Part shown: positions 49,600 to 59,030 of the stretch, piece after piece
Numbering within the stretch: position 1 is the first letter of the stretch
Layout: every line of letters begins with the position of its first letter
Notes under the pieces: generated by a model
Told to the model about the DNA's origin: nothing
What the model saw: the letters and a program-made list of their open reading frames with translations, nothing else
Database searches by the model: none
Made by a program: the position numbers and the translations under genes
Assembly: GCA_963662175.1 (NCBI GenBank)
Contig: OY759217.1
Coordinates: 19,346,562 to 19,410,561, forward strand
Reading direction: 5' to 3'
DNA from: Aradus depressus
Lineage: Eukaryota > Arthropoda > Insecta > Hemiptera > Aradidae
Length of the DNA stretch: 64,000 nt

Positions 49600-50090
49600 A
49601 AACGTATTCAGGGGATTCAGCCAAATCGACCAATGGAAAAGGGGGATTAGGGGAAAGAATTTACATAAAAACTGTAATAACTACCGATAGAATGAATGTT
49701 GATACATTGATACACGAAATTTTTTATGTGACCAAAACCTCATAGGGACAAAATATATCGTTTTTCAGTCAAATCGATTGAAGGAGAGGAGGAGATTAGG
49801 AGTCTCAACTCAACAAATCTCAATAACTATTAATTAATGAATCGACACAAAATTACCAATTTTCAGCGGAATCGGCAGATGATAAGCGGGGATCAGAGGG
49901 AGACTCAACTCAAAAAGTCTAATAACTGCCGATGTAGTGAATTTTATGGACACAAGATTTATTATGAGAATTTAGGAGCCCTTACGTAAGTCAACTGTTG
50001 AATATTCGCGCAAACGGTCGACTGGTTCTGGAGGGGGAGCGCAAAGTTGGGGAGGTACATTGCCGGTGAATCACTGAAGATTTTTTTTCT
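49600..50090 (-). repeat. Dispersed repeat R, minus-strand copy
   Basis: 'cagccaaatcgaccaatgga', 'taactaccgatagaatgaat', 'agcggaatcggcagatgata', 'acggtcgactggttctggag' and 'ttgccggtgaatcactgaag' give the reverse complement in full order. Confidence 0.85.
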
Positions 50091-50325
50091 GTTAACATTG
50101 TAAAAAAAATACAACATTCTTCACTAAATATTGTCATCGCCTGTTTTAAAATTACTTACCCCTATTTTTATTAACAGTAAACCTAATCAATCATCGATTG
50201 GGGTAATCTTTTAATCAGTTCAATATTATTTTTGATAGTTACTTTTGTTAGAATAATTTCTTCATTCGTATACCCCAATTAGATTGGTTGTGGTGAGAAT
50301 AATGAATGAATCACGTTGTGTGTAG
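50091..50325. other. No feature recognised
   Basis: A+T-rich. Confidence 0.4.
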
Positions 50326-50335
50326 CAAGGGAGAC

Positions 50336-50709
50336 CTTTTTTTTTTTATCCTTTATTTGCAATGTACATAATAAGTAAATGTGTTAACTATTTACATGAA
50401 TAAGTGTTTACGTCACATGGTGGGAGAAATCAGTCAGCGCTGACACTCCCTAGAAAATTGTAAAATGTTTAAATTTCACTAAGATCTCGAGGCCACCTCC
50501 TGGCGTGGAGGATTGTTAGGATGGGATTGAGAGCATAGGACCTGTGCAAATGGGTTAGGATGGGATGAAAGTTTATTGTGGAAGGTTAAGAATCGGGATT
50601 GGATTAGTTCCTGAACGGTTGGGATGTTTAGGTCTTCACATCCCAACCGTCCAGGAACTAATCCAATCCCTTCTTATTAACCTTCCACAATAAACTTCAC
50701 CCATTTGCA
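50336..50709 (-). mobile_element. Jockey-like LINE 3' end with inverted 5' segment
   Basis: Flanked by the 10-bp repeat 'caagggagac' at 50326-50335 and 50710-50719. On the minus strand, from about 50640 down: ORF2 end, about 100 bp of 3' sequence with 'gcaaataaaggat' and poly(A) at 50337-50348. The part 50641-50709 is an inverted copy of the region at about 50543-50620. This is the picture left by twin priming. Confidence 0.85.
50476..50640 (-). CDS. Jockey-like ORF2 C-terminal tail
   Basis: The minus strand reads 'EDLNIPTVQELIQSRFLTF', 'HNKLSSHPNPFAQVL' and stops near 50478. It is the same protein segment as at 17712-17875, better preserved. About 50 residues only; non-functional. Confidence 0.75.
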
Positions 50710-50719
50710 CAAGGGAGAC

Positions 50720-51435
50720 AAAATAAGGTATTTACAACAGCAAGCGAAGCAAATTTTACTTGGTACTCAAATTTAAAATGTATTTTACAAGAACATTGTT
50801 CTCGATCCACCGTTTGTTTTAGTTTTAGCTGCTCCTAGATAAGGAGGGCTTTTGAAGTTCTTCTTTGTTTGAATAGCTTTGAAAGCTGTGGTGATCTGGT
50901 TGGATGCGGGTACATTGTGCAGACGAACCGACATCACTCTTTACTGTGTATCAGATACTGAGCTCGGTGAGATGAGCTTGACGCTGTGGTGGCTAGCTCC
51001 GGTGAATCCATCGCTCCCAGTCACCGGTGACACCTCTCTCCATCCATCCCATACACTGCCCTTCCTTTTTCCTCCACTCCTCTTTGTTTCAGATGAAAGC
51101 ACCTTCGCCCCGATCAATCATGGTTTGGAAAATAGTCGAACCTCACTCTCCAACCTTTATCATTAAATATGGCCAACAATGGACACTTTCTCATCGTTGG
51201 ATTTGGAATTTTTAATAATTAAGGTGAAAATAGTATTGGGGGGGGCCACGGAGTTGTAAGATTGCTTCTCCTCCAATTCAGAGGATGCTGAGGAGATGGA
51301 TACGATATATCTTCTATGCGGCGAAGAACTGCATCCTGCCAGAAGTGGCTCTGCTTTCGACAGAACAATTGATCTAGTGATACTTAACATTTATGCAAAG
51401 ATATTGTGAAACAATAAAAAATATAAAGAAAAGCG
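50720..51435. other. No gene recognised
   Basis: A 95-codon plus-strand frame at 50879-51166 has ordinary composition but no known motif, and there is no matching copy in this window. It could be a unique remnant of a gene or element. Confidence 0.35.
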
Positions 51436-51540
51436 TATGTTTTAAAAAAGTATTGTCTATTTCACAAAATATATGGAAGTACTTTCGGTGTTGCTACCAT
51501 CATGAGCCAAGACTTAACAAATAATGTATTTGTTAAAACA
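51436..51540 (-). repeat. Hammerhead family 5, second copy
   Basis: 'agtattgtctatttcacaaa', 'atatggaagtactttcggtg' matches 22975-23050. Confidence 0.7.
51474..51509 (-). ncRNA. Hammerhead-like motif, family 5, second copy
   Basis: On the minus strand: TGG, CTCATGA (G5 changed to C), T, stem II GGTAGCAACACC (three pairs), GAAA, perfect palindrome AGTACT, T, CCA. The G5 change would be expected to abolish cleavage. Confidence 0.45.
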
Positions 51541-51880
51541 AATAGGGGACTCGTCCCAAAAACCCTAATATTTTCCGATGTAATGAACGTATGGAAACTT
51601 AACTTAGTATGAGGATTTAGAAGCCTCTATGTGAGTCAACTAGTAAATTTTAAAAAGCGAAAACTTCATTGATAATTCCTGCTAGGGAATTTCATTTACC
51701 GATGACTTTTTAATTTTGAAAAAATGTATTGGATCAAAAAACCATTCTGGAATTGTGGTCAGATGGCTTGCTGTTCTTGTGGGATTCTGGATACACATAA
51801 AATATCGTGTTGATATGTTTATTCTATCGAAAGTTGTCGTGTTTACATAAAGAATTTTTTTTTAATTTTTGAAATGATTT
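51541..51880. repeat. Dispersed repeat R fragments
   Basis: A minus-strand 5' piece to 51700 ('gagtcaactagtaaatttta', 'tttaccgatgac') followed by a plus-strand piece ('aaaatatcgtgttgatatgt', 'tctatcgaaagttgtcgtg'). Confidence 0.65.
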
Positions 51881-51894
51881 CTTGTAATTTTCAG

Positions 51895-52176
51895 GTTAGG
51901 TTAGGTGTTATGACTCATGCCCGGGCTTTAACTACTCTACTGTGGGAGTCCTAAATTTTGCCTACCCAAAATTTTTATTCACCTAGGGCAGGGGTCTTTA
52001 ACGAGTACCTGACATCGTACAGGCTCGGGAACATCGCTTTACGTCCCATCCGAAGGACTGCGTGTTTAAGTTTATTTTATCTGGGAGATAGGGGGGATAA
52101 GGGTCTCGGTCGGGTTTCGAACCCACGTTCTTGAGCTCAGATGGCAAGCACACATACCACTGACCTACTGGCGCCC
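51895..52176 (-). mobile_element. tRNA-derived SINE with TTAGG tail and target duplication
   Basis: Flanked by 'tgtaattttcag' at 51883-51894 and 52177-52188. Its tail reads 'gttaggttaggtgttatgac'. About 60 bp between tail and body are missing ('ttaactactctactgtggga'). The head has a changed A box (TAGGTCAGTGG) but is otherwise complete. Confidence 0.9.
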
Positions 52177-52229
52177 TGTAATTTTCAGTAATGTTTACAT
52201 AAATTTTAATACAGATGTAACAATAATAA

Positions 52230-52370
52230 TATGAAGATGGCTGATGTGAGAAGTGATTATTTCACAGGTTGTCAAATAAAATATAGTCTGACCTCTCACA
52301 GATTTTTATTAGTAGTAGTAGCTAGCTGGCTTTCGAGGTTTCCCTCATCATCAGGCAGTCAACAAAAGAT
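52230..52370 (-). repeat. Hammerhead family 3 unit, left half of inverted pair
   Basis: 'agatggctgatgtgagaagt', 'acctctcacagatttttatt' and 'gctagctggctttcgaggtt' match 17206-17350. Its partner is at 56240-56375, with the LTR element in between. Confidence 0.85.
52316..52362 (-). ncRNA. Hammerhead-like motif, family 3, left of LTR element
   Basis: On the minus strand: CTGATGA, T, perfect stem II GAGG-GAAA-CCTC, GAAA, AGCCAGCT (one change from the palindrome), A, GCTAC. Outer stem I pairs exist only partly here. Confidence 0.55.
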
Positions 52371-52398
52371 ATATAATATATATATTATATATATATAT

Positions 52399-53182
52399 TG
52401 TGATATATCGCATATCCCAGAACGATTGTTAATTATAGTTATGAGAGCGACCACGAGAAGCGCACTAGTGGAAGATACATGAAGTGGAGGGGATGGAAAT
52501 TGGAGGATTCCTCGCTGAAGTGAGGTATGGAGAGTCGGTCTTGAGCTATCAGAGGAGGTAGTCAGTCGTCTTCAGTCAGCTATCAGAGGAGTTAGTCGGT
52601 CCTCGTTCAGCTACGAGAAAGGAGTCAGAGTTGAGCTATTGAGGGAGAAGACATTCCTGGCTGAGCTGTGGGAAGAAGGAGACTCCTGTTTGACCGGACG
52701 TAGGAGACCGAAGACTCTAATTTTGCTGCTAGAGGGAAATCATCCCTGCTGCCTACTTCAAAGGGACTGGAAGTTCCTCAATCGTCGTGAATTCTGGAGG
52801 AGAGGCCACAGGCTTGAGTGTGGTTAGAAAAAGAAGACTTACAAGGTAACGGAATCATTTATTTTACATTTCTCCGACATCGAGACGAATGGCTGGATGA
52901 TCATAAATAGACACCTTCATGTTGCGGGAGTTACCAGAACATTTAAGTTTATATAATTTATTTCATGTTTGATAGATATTTTATTCCAGATGTGCGATTA
53001 TGGAGGGACGCCTCACTAATATATGTCAATAATTTTGTTAATAAATGTATGTTGTCTTATAAATTGTTCTCTAAATTCTCTACAGCCTAGTTCACCTTCT
53101 GAGTACGCATGTTAACCCCAAAAGTAAAATCATTTTCATAGTAATTAATAAAAGTTTAAAGACCCCAAGAAAAATCACCTCA
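52399..53182 (+). repeat. 5' long terminal repeat
   Basis: Starts TGTGATATATCGC and ends AATCACCTCA, thus TG...CA. It contains 'gagctatcagaggag' words repeated at about 52540 and 52583 and 'gttaataaatg' near 53035 as a possible polyadenylation signal. The 62-codon frame inside is not a gene. Confidence 0.95.
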
Positions 53183-53188
53183 ATTTAT

Positions 53189-53210
53189 GGTGGAGGCGCC
53201 GGGTACGAAA
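53189..53210 (+). promoter_or_regulatory. Putative primer-binding site
   Basis: 'tggaggcgccgggtacg' at 53191-53207, eight bases after the LTR, is complementary to a tRNA 3' end of the form ...GGCGCCTCCA. A tRNA-Thr-like acceptor would fit, but I cannot settle which tRNA. Confidence 0.5.
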
Positions 53211-53285
53211 GAAATCCGGTGAGATAAGAGAACAATTTATAATTTATATTGATTTATATCTATTATATTATTTTGTATTTTAAAA

Positions 53286-54095
53286 ATGGCTGAAGGGACA
53301 AGGTCAAAAATACGTGAGTCAATGACAAAGGGTGACCAGAGGGAGGACGAAGAGACGAATGGAGAATTAGTATTAGAGACAAACGAAACAACGAAAAAGA
53401 CGACAGACAGAAACAGTAGTTTAGACATTGAAACATTAATGAAATTTATGACAGAAATAAAAGAAAGTAATGAAAGAAGGGACTCAAATATGACATCAAT
53501 TATGACAAAGATGACAGAAAATAATGAATTGTTCATGACAGAGATGACAGATAACTTACAATCAATAAGGACAGATATACGAAAAGGTTTCCGAGAATTG
53601 AGCAGAAAAATTGAGGACGTGACCGGTCATTATAAACAATTACAGACTGACATGGACATTCAGGGACAAGAATTAACTACGGAAACTGTACAACAAGGGG
53701 ACATAATAGAAAAAGAAATAGTAGATACGAAAACAGAACTGACAGACGAGTGCGTACAAATGAGTGAGGATACAAAAAGCCAATACATGTCTCCACTGGT
53801 ATGCATACATAAGACAGACGATACTATCCGTATAGGTACAGACGATAGACAACATAAAACTCAGAAATTAATCATGGGGGGATTAGTATTAGTTGAACCA
53901 TTAAGGATACAGGAAAATAACGAAGAAGTTTATAAACCATGGATATACTGGGAAGGACCGTATTTAGTAACAATTAAACATAACTCAAATACAGGACAAA
54001 AAAGGGGACGTTTTCATATTTCTCTTTTAAAAAAATATAAGAACAAAGGGTCGAAATTGACGCGGGAAATTGACAAGGGAAGAGCCCGGAACTAA
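53286..54095 (+). CDS. Gag-like N-terminus joined to integrase C-terminus
   Basis: The 269-codon frame has two parts. Residues 1 to about 165 are charged and helical with many Met, Glu, Thr and Lys ('IETLMKFMTEIKESNERRD', 'RKGFRELSRKIEDVTGHYKQ'), like the coiled-coil start of a retrotransposon Gag. From about residue 195 the sequence is the end of an integrase: 'KLIMGGLVLVEPLRIQ', 'KPWIYWEGPYLVTIKHN' and 'RGRFHISLLKKYK', matching the GPY/F module of Ty3/gypsy-type integrases. Protease, reverse transcriptase, RNase H and the integrase core are absent. The frame is kept across the junction without a stop. The product cannot replicate the element by itself. Confidence 0.75.
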   Translation: MAEGTRSKIRESMTKGDQREDEETNGELVLETNETTKKTTDRNSSLDIETLMKFMTEIKESNERRDSNMTSIMTKMTENNELFMTEMTDNLQSIRTDIRKGFRELSRKIEDVTGHYKQLQTDMDIQGQELTTETVQQGDIIEKEIVDTKTELTDECVQMSEDTKSQYMSPLVCIHKTDDTIRIGTDDRQHKTQKLIMGGLVLVEPLRIQENNEEVYKPWIYWEGPYLVTIKHNSNTGQKRGRFHISLLKKYKNKGSKLTREIDKGRARN

Positions 54096-55436
54096 CTCAA
54101 CGCCGCAGACGGAATTGACCAGGATTCTTGGGGTCCCACGAACCCCCGGCTAGTTGAGTGCAATTGGGTATTTTTCGGAATTCAGGAAAATATCCATACT
54201 GGGCATGTTTGTAAATAAAAATTGTAAATAATGTATTATATAGTTTTGCGTTTATATATTTTTCGTTTCGTTTTGTGTTAATATTTTTGTTAGTTATTCA
54301 TTTGGCGGGCTTCAGGTCTAAACCTGACAGGACAGGATTGTTCAACATTTGTAGATAAGTAAGAATTAAATTAACTTCGACGCATTGTTATAACGGCGGG
54401 CTGCAGGTTTCAACATGAACAAACAGGACATTTCGAGATAAAGTAAAAATCAAATTAATTTAGAACAGTATTATGATAGCGGCTTGCAGGTTTCAACATG
54501 ACGATACAGGACAGGACATTTCGAGATAGTATAAATAAGAAATCAAATTAAGTTAGGGACATTGTTAGGATGGCGGGTTTTCACCTTGGAAGATAACTCA
54601 ACAGATAGAATATTTTTAATTCTATTGACTGTCGGCTGATTAAATTTTGATAGATAAATAAGGAAAACTTTATTAACATTGTTATTTTTGGATGCCTTGA
54701 TGATTAAATATGGTGCGAAGTAAAGAAAGAATGGTATTGGTAATTATTATACAGAGAAGGATATTGACGATAAATAATGATATGAAAGTTTATGAAGAAT
54801 TTTGTGAGCCGAAAGAGGGCCAATCTACGGTGTCAGGAAAGACATTCTTCGTCGATAATTGTGATAGTAATTGTGGATATAGATGCGTTGAGAGCATATT
54901 TCGTCGTTATTAGTATTTTAATGCTGTAGAAGCATTCTTCGTCGATCGTCGTTAATAATTGATACCTAAGTGGGGTATTTGGAATGAGATATGATAGCAG
55001 GAAAATGAAGATTGATAGTTAAAAAAAAAAAAAAGGAATTTTATTACCAAGGCACATGTATCGATGAATAATAAAGAATTTGAAGAATAAATAATAAAGC
55101 ATTTAAGGAGAATATGAGGAATAAATAATTTAAAGTAATAATTTAATTAAAGAAGCCGACAGTACAAAGCTGATAAAATATGAGATAGACAGACAGTACA
55201 AAGCTGATAGAATATGAGACAGACAGACAGGACGAAGTTGATAAAGTACGAAACAGACTAACATATACAAGCCATTTTTAAATCCATCGTTATATATTGT
55301 AAAAAATTGTAATATAGTATAAAATTGTACAGTGTAGTATAAGAAGTGTTCAGAAGTGAGTGAAGTTAGAGCCAAGTGTAAAAAGAAAAAAAATTACGTC
55401 GCTACCTTAACTAATGTATCTCCGCAATTTTTTTTA
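54096..55436 (+). other. Non-coding internal region of the LTR element
   Basis: Contains about three diverged copies of an 88-bp unit at 54305, 54394 and 54481 ('gcgggctgcaggtttcaaca', 'aggacatttcgagata') and a partial fourth. A second array of about three 33-bp units ('gacagtacaaagctgataaa') lies at 55157-55258. A 67-codon frame at 54710 is unrecognised. No env-like or other gene is visible. Confidence 0.7.
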
Positions 55437-55437
55437 A

Positions 55438-55452
55438 TCAAAGGGAGGCAAT
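55438..55452 (+). promoter_or_regulatory. Polypurine tract
   Basis: 'aaagggaggcaat' directly precedes the 3' LTR, the expected primer site for plus-strand synthesis. Confidence 0.75.
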
Positions 55453-56236
55453 TGTGATATATCGCATATCCCAGAACGATTGTTAATTATAGTTATGAGA
55501 GCGACCACGAGAAGCGCACTAGTGGAAGATACATGAAGTGGAGGGGATGGAAATTGGAGGATTCCTCGCTGAAGTGAGGTATGGAGAGTCGGTCTTGAGC
55601 TATCAGAGGAGGTAGTCAGTCGTCTTCAGTCAGCTATCAGAGGAGTTAGTCGGTCCTCGTTCAGCTACGAGAAAGGAGTCAGAGTTGAGCTATTGAGGGA
55701 GAAGACATTCCTGGCTGAGCTGTGGGAAGAAGGAGACTCCTGTTTGACCGGACGTAGGAGACCGAAGACTCTAATTTTGCTGCTAGAGGGAAATCATCCC
55801 TGCTGCCTACTTCAAAGGGACTGGAAGTTCCTCAATCGTCGTGAATTCTGGAGGAGAGGCCACAGGCTTGAGTGTGGTTAGAAAAAGAAGACTTACAAGG
55901 TAACGGAATCATTTATTTTACATTTCTCCGACATCGAGACGAATGGCTGGATGATCATAAATAGACACCTTCATGTTGCGGGAGTTACCAGAACATTTAA
56001 GTTTATATAATTTATTTCATGTTTGATAGATATTTTATTCCAGATGTGCGATTATGGAGGGACGCCTCACTAATATATGTCAATAATTTTGTTAATAAAT
56101 GTATGTTGTCTTATAAATTGTTCTCTAAATTCTCTACAGCCTAGTTCACCTTCTGAGTACGCATGTTAACCCCAAAAGTAAAATCATTTTCATAGTAATT
56201 AATAAAAGTTTAAAGACCCCAAGAAAAATCACCTCA
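55453..56236 (+). repeat. 3' long terminal repeat
   Basis: 784 bp, the same length as the 5' LTR and identical to it as far as I could compare by eye. Confidence 0.95.
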
Positions 56237-56239
56237 ATA

Positions 56240-56375
56240 TATATTAAGGATGGTTTCTTTTGTAGACTGCCTGATGATGAGTGAAACCTCGAAAGCCGGC
56301 TAGCTACCACTACTAATAAAAATCTGTGAGAGGTCAGACTATATTTTATTTGACAACCTGTGAGATGTATCAATA
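56240..56375 (+). repeat. Hammerhead family 3 unit, right half of inverted pair
   Basis: 'ggatggtttcttttgtagac', 'ctaataaaaatctgtgagag' and 'gacaacctgtgagatg'. It is complementary to 52230-52370. Confidence 0.85.
56262..56309 (+). ncRNA. Hammerhead-like motif, family 3, best copy
   Basis: Stem I strand GTAGACTGC (56262-56270), CTGATGA (56271-56277), T, stem II GAG...CTC, GAAA (56291-56294), perfect palindrome AGCCGGCT (56294-56301), predicted cleavage after A56302, then GCTAGCTAC-type partner strand. Stem I has GC/GC next to the core, a 3x3 internal loop and GTAG/CTAC outside, like natural type I hammerheads whose loops contact each other. Confidence 0.6.
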
Positions 56376-56834
56376 TACCGGTTCTTATATTGTTACATAC
56401 AGTTCATATATTATTATTCCGGAATGAATAGTTCCTCATATTTAGTTGGGAGCAGAAAACGTTAGACTAGAATGTAAAATTCAGGTTGCAAACTGTAGAA
56501 AAGTGTGTAATTAATTCAATTTTAGGTTTTACAATTTCACTGTTGACAATGAGGGGATAAGTTCTCCCACACAGTTATTTTAATTGAGAGAAAACAGAGG
56601 TGATGTGGATTTGAGGAATTTCCAAAGAGTTCCAGGTATTTAGGGAATTTAGTTTATTTTAGTCAACAAATACCTCGCCTGCTTTTAACATTACGTAGCT
56701 TCTTTTGTCTTCTGATAGAAAATAGGATAAATTGACTATTTTTTCATATTTCCTTCTGAATTTATTAGAGTCACAGCCGATTTTTGATATGTATTTAGTA
56801 TGTATTGCTTTGTAAGCATACAAGAAAAAACATT
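56376..56834. other. No gene recognised
   Basis: Frames are short. No repeat match noticed. Confidence 0.4.
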
Positions 56835-57205
56835 TCTTGGGTGGATCACCGGATGCATTTCCCAAGCACCAACTAATTAACTAAGTTTTTGCCCTACCTC
56901 CAAAAACAAACGACCGTTATGGCTAAAAATTAATAGTTGACTTTTAAGGGAACTTTTGAATCCTCCAGCAGTTACTATGGTTACCTCCTCTGATCCCTCC
57001 CTTCGGTCAATTTCGCAGAAAATTGTGAGATCCTTTTGGGGTATTCATATATAAAATTTTGTGTGAATTATTCAACTAAGTTTTTGCTCTTCCTCCAAAA
57101 CCAGTCTTCAGTCTTGCCTAAAAATCAATAGGAACCAACATAGGGGCTTCTAAATTCCCCTACTAAATTTTCAAAATGTCAGAAAACATGAAATTTCGGA
57201 GAAAA
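56835..57205 (+). repeat. Dispersed repeat R, 5' part with duplicated module
   Basis: 'gggtggatcaccggatgcat', 'aacgaccgttatggctaaaa', later a second 5' piece 'aagtttttgctcttcctcca', and then 'gaaaacatgaaatttcgg'. Confidence 0.75.
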
Positions 57206-57692
57206 CTCAACATCCCGAAAATTCCGATTCGTCAGAGTGCGGAAACTAGAGAAGTTGCAGATTATTTGGTGTCGAAATCTGCCTCATTTCTAAATATTTC
57301 TATTAAAGGTAGAAATAATTCTAATTTAAATATTTATTAAGCCAACTTTGTATTTGACGTTGAGATAAATGTCTTCTTTCAACATTTTTGTGTATTTAAT
57401 AATGCAAAATATTTAATCAAGAATATCATTATTCAAACAGCCCTTAAACCTCATTTAAATACATGGCTAGCACAAATTTCAGTCTTTATCCACCCTGAGA
57501 ACTTTACCTTTGTTTAATTATTTACTTTGTACAAGTTTAGTAATGTAAATCTACCAATGCTTTCTTGCTTGCTGTTCCAACCTCTCGTCGGGTCGCCGCT
57601 ACGTGTAGGGATCTATCGTCACAAGTAAAACCAAGAAGGTATCGAATATATATTACTTGTATCGATTCAAAGTACTCGTTTGAAATTTCAAC
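57206..57692. other. No feature recognised
   Basis: A+T-rich, no frame. Confidence 0.4.
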
Positions 57693-57952
57693 AATTGAGT
57701 GGTTGACGCGAAAAAGGTTCTAAGCGCCACTTTAGTCGAAAATGAGATTTCTGTAGAATCAGGTTCTATAGGTCTCTAGGGACTGTGTAGGGAAGTTTTT
57801 TTTTGCCGTTACAGCAGCAGTTGGTAGTATTGAGCCCACGTCAGCGTTGAGCCTCATGGAAGAAGGTTCTATGAGCCGCCAGTAGTTCTCAACATGGCAG
57901 AGGAGGAAGTGTTATTTTGGCGTTTAGAACCTTTTTCGCGTCAACCACTCAA
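57693..57952. mobile_element. MITE with 35-bp terminal inverted repeats
   Basis: Ends 'aattgagtggttgacgcg' with 'aaaaaggttctaagcgcc' and their complement 'ggcgtttagaacctttt' with 'cgcgtcaaccactcaatt'. The 260-bp element is non-coding. AATT at both edges could be part of the repeat or a 4-bp target duplication. Confidence 0.85.
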
Positions 57953-58686
57953 TTAAAAAAAATATATATAAATTTTTCAATTCATCAAGATCGTTCACCG
58001 TTTAATTTCTTACAATTTTCTATCATTTGTTGTTGCAATAATATATTGAACTCAAATGACGGTCCACGGACAAATGATATATATCGATGGTAATAACCTC
58101 ATGAGTGATGTGATGACGCAGTCTGCGTGATGCGTCCTTATTTCTATTAAATGGTTTATCTTTTATGAAGGTATAAGTTTGTTTGATTTTGAACAGAATC
58201 GCGAACGTAATTACGATTTCAGAATTTAATTCATTTTTACATACCAATATGTAATGCATCGTCCTAAGGCGAAAGTGTGGATTTATTACAGAGAACGATT
58301 TAAGAACGATTCGATCTGAACGACTTGCAATAAGTATTTAAAAAAGTGAAATATTGTGAGAATTCGAATAGTCTCCAGTGTTTTTATATCCTTAGTAAAT
58401 ATACATTTTATGTTTATTTTATAAGGCTTTTTATTATTTTCAGTATGTTTTTAATAATATAATTTCATCTTATTCGATTTGATTTATTTGTTTCTTATGC
58501 CCACTACAATATCTCATTCATACCTTTCAAATAATAAATACGTACATATAATAAATCAATGTTCAGTATGTACATATTTGTCAATTTAATAAATGTTATC
58601 AACAAAATACATACGTGTTCTATTCCTTAGCTAACCTAAAAACCCTTTTTTTTATGCTTTAATTCATATATATTTTTTCTCATTAA
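57953..58686. other. No gene recognised
   Basis: A+T-rich, with one 78-codon minus-strand frame lacking a recognisable motif. Confidence 0.4.
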
Positions 58687-58752
58687 TTGACGATTTCCGT
58701 TATCCGGCGTCACGTCGGTCCCGGCAACGCCGGATAAGGGAGAGTCTACTGT
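58687..58752 (-). mobile_element. Tigger/pogo-like terminal sequence
   Basis: On the minus strand it starts 'cagtagactctcccttatcc' and goes on 'ggcgttgccgggaccgacgt', close to known 'cagtagactctc...atccgg' ends of Tigger-type elements. Only this terminus is recognisable. Confidence 0.5.
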
Positions 58753-59028
58753 ACTACATTTTATGTCGATACATTCATTACATAGGTAGTTATTGGAATT
58801 TTAAATTTGAGTCCCCCCTCTGATCCCTCTGGATACTACCTGGTTCTGGATACTACCTTCTGGATACATATATCAAATTTCGCGTCGATACATTCATTCA
58901 ATTGGTCGTTATCGTTCACACACGCAGACAAGAGATCGGTAAACATGAAATTCCGTTGAAAACTGGGCATCGAACTTCTGACCGGTTACATAACTTCCCC
59001 TATACTTGGTGTAGGTACTATATATATA
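58745..59028 (+). repeat. Dispersed repeat R, 3' half
   Basis: 'atgtcgatacattcattaca', 'cgcgtcgatacattcattca', 'aacatgaaattccgttgaaa' and 'taacttcccctatacttggt'. It ends just before the TA target of the deleted mariner. Confidence 0.85.
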
Positions 59029-59030
59029 TA

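Larger units (their letters stand above)
52399..56236 (+). mobile_element. Internally deleted Ty3/gypsy-type LTR retrotransposon
   Basis: A 3838-bp element with two 784-bp LTRs that look identical, a primer-binding site, a polypurine tract and one open frame. ATAT flanks both sides (52395-52398 and 56237-56240), as a 4-bp target duplication. The interior of about 2.3 kb is too short for gag-pol. The frame joins a Gag-like start to the end of integrase, so it must be mobilised by a complete relative elsewhere. Identical LTRs imply very recent insertion. Confidence 0.9.

Noticed and set aside
53286..54095. Host coiled-coil gene
   Set aside because: It is framed by LTRs, primer site and polypurine tract, and its C-terminus matches an integrase GPY/F module.
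52639..55881. Two identical 62-codon frames at 52639-52827 and 55693-55881
   Set aside because: They lie at the same place in the two LTRs, so identity is due to the LTR duplication. No sign of a separate gene.
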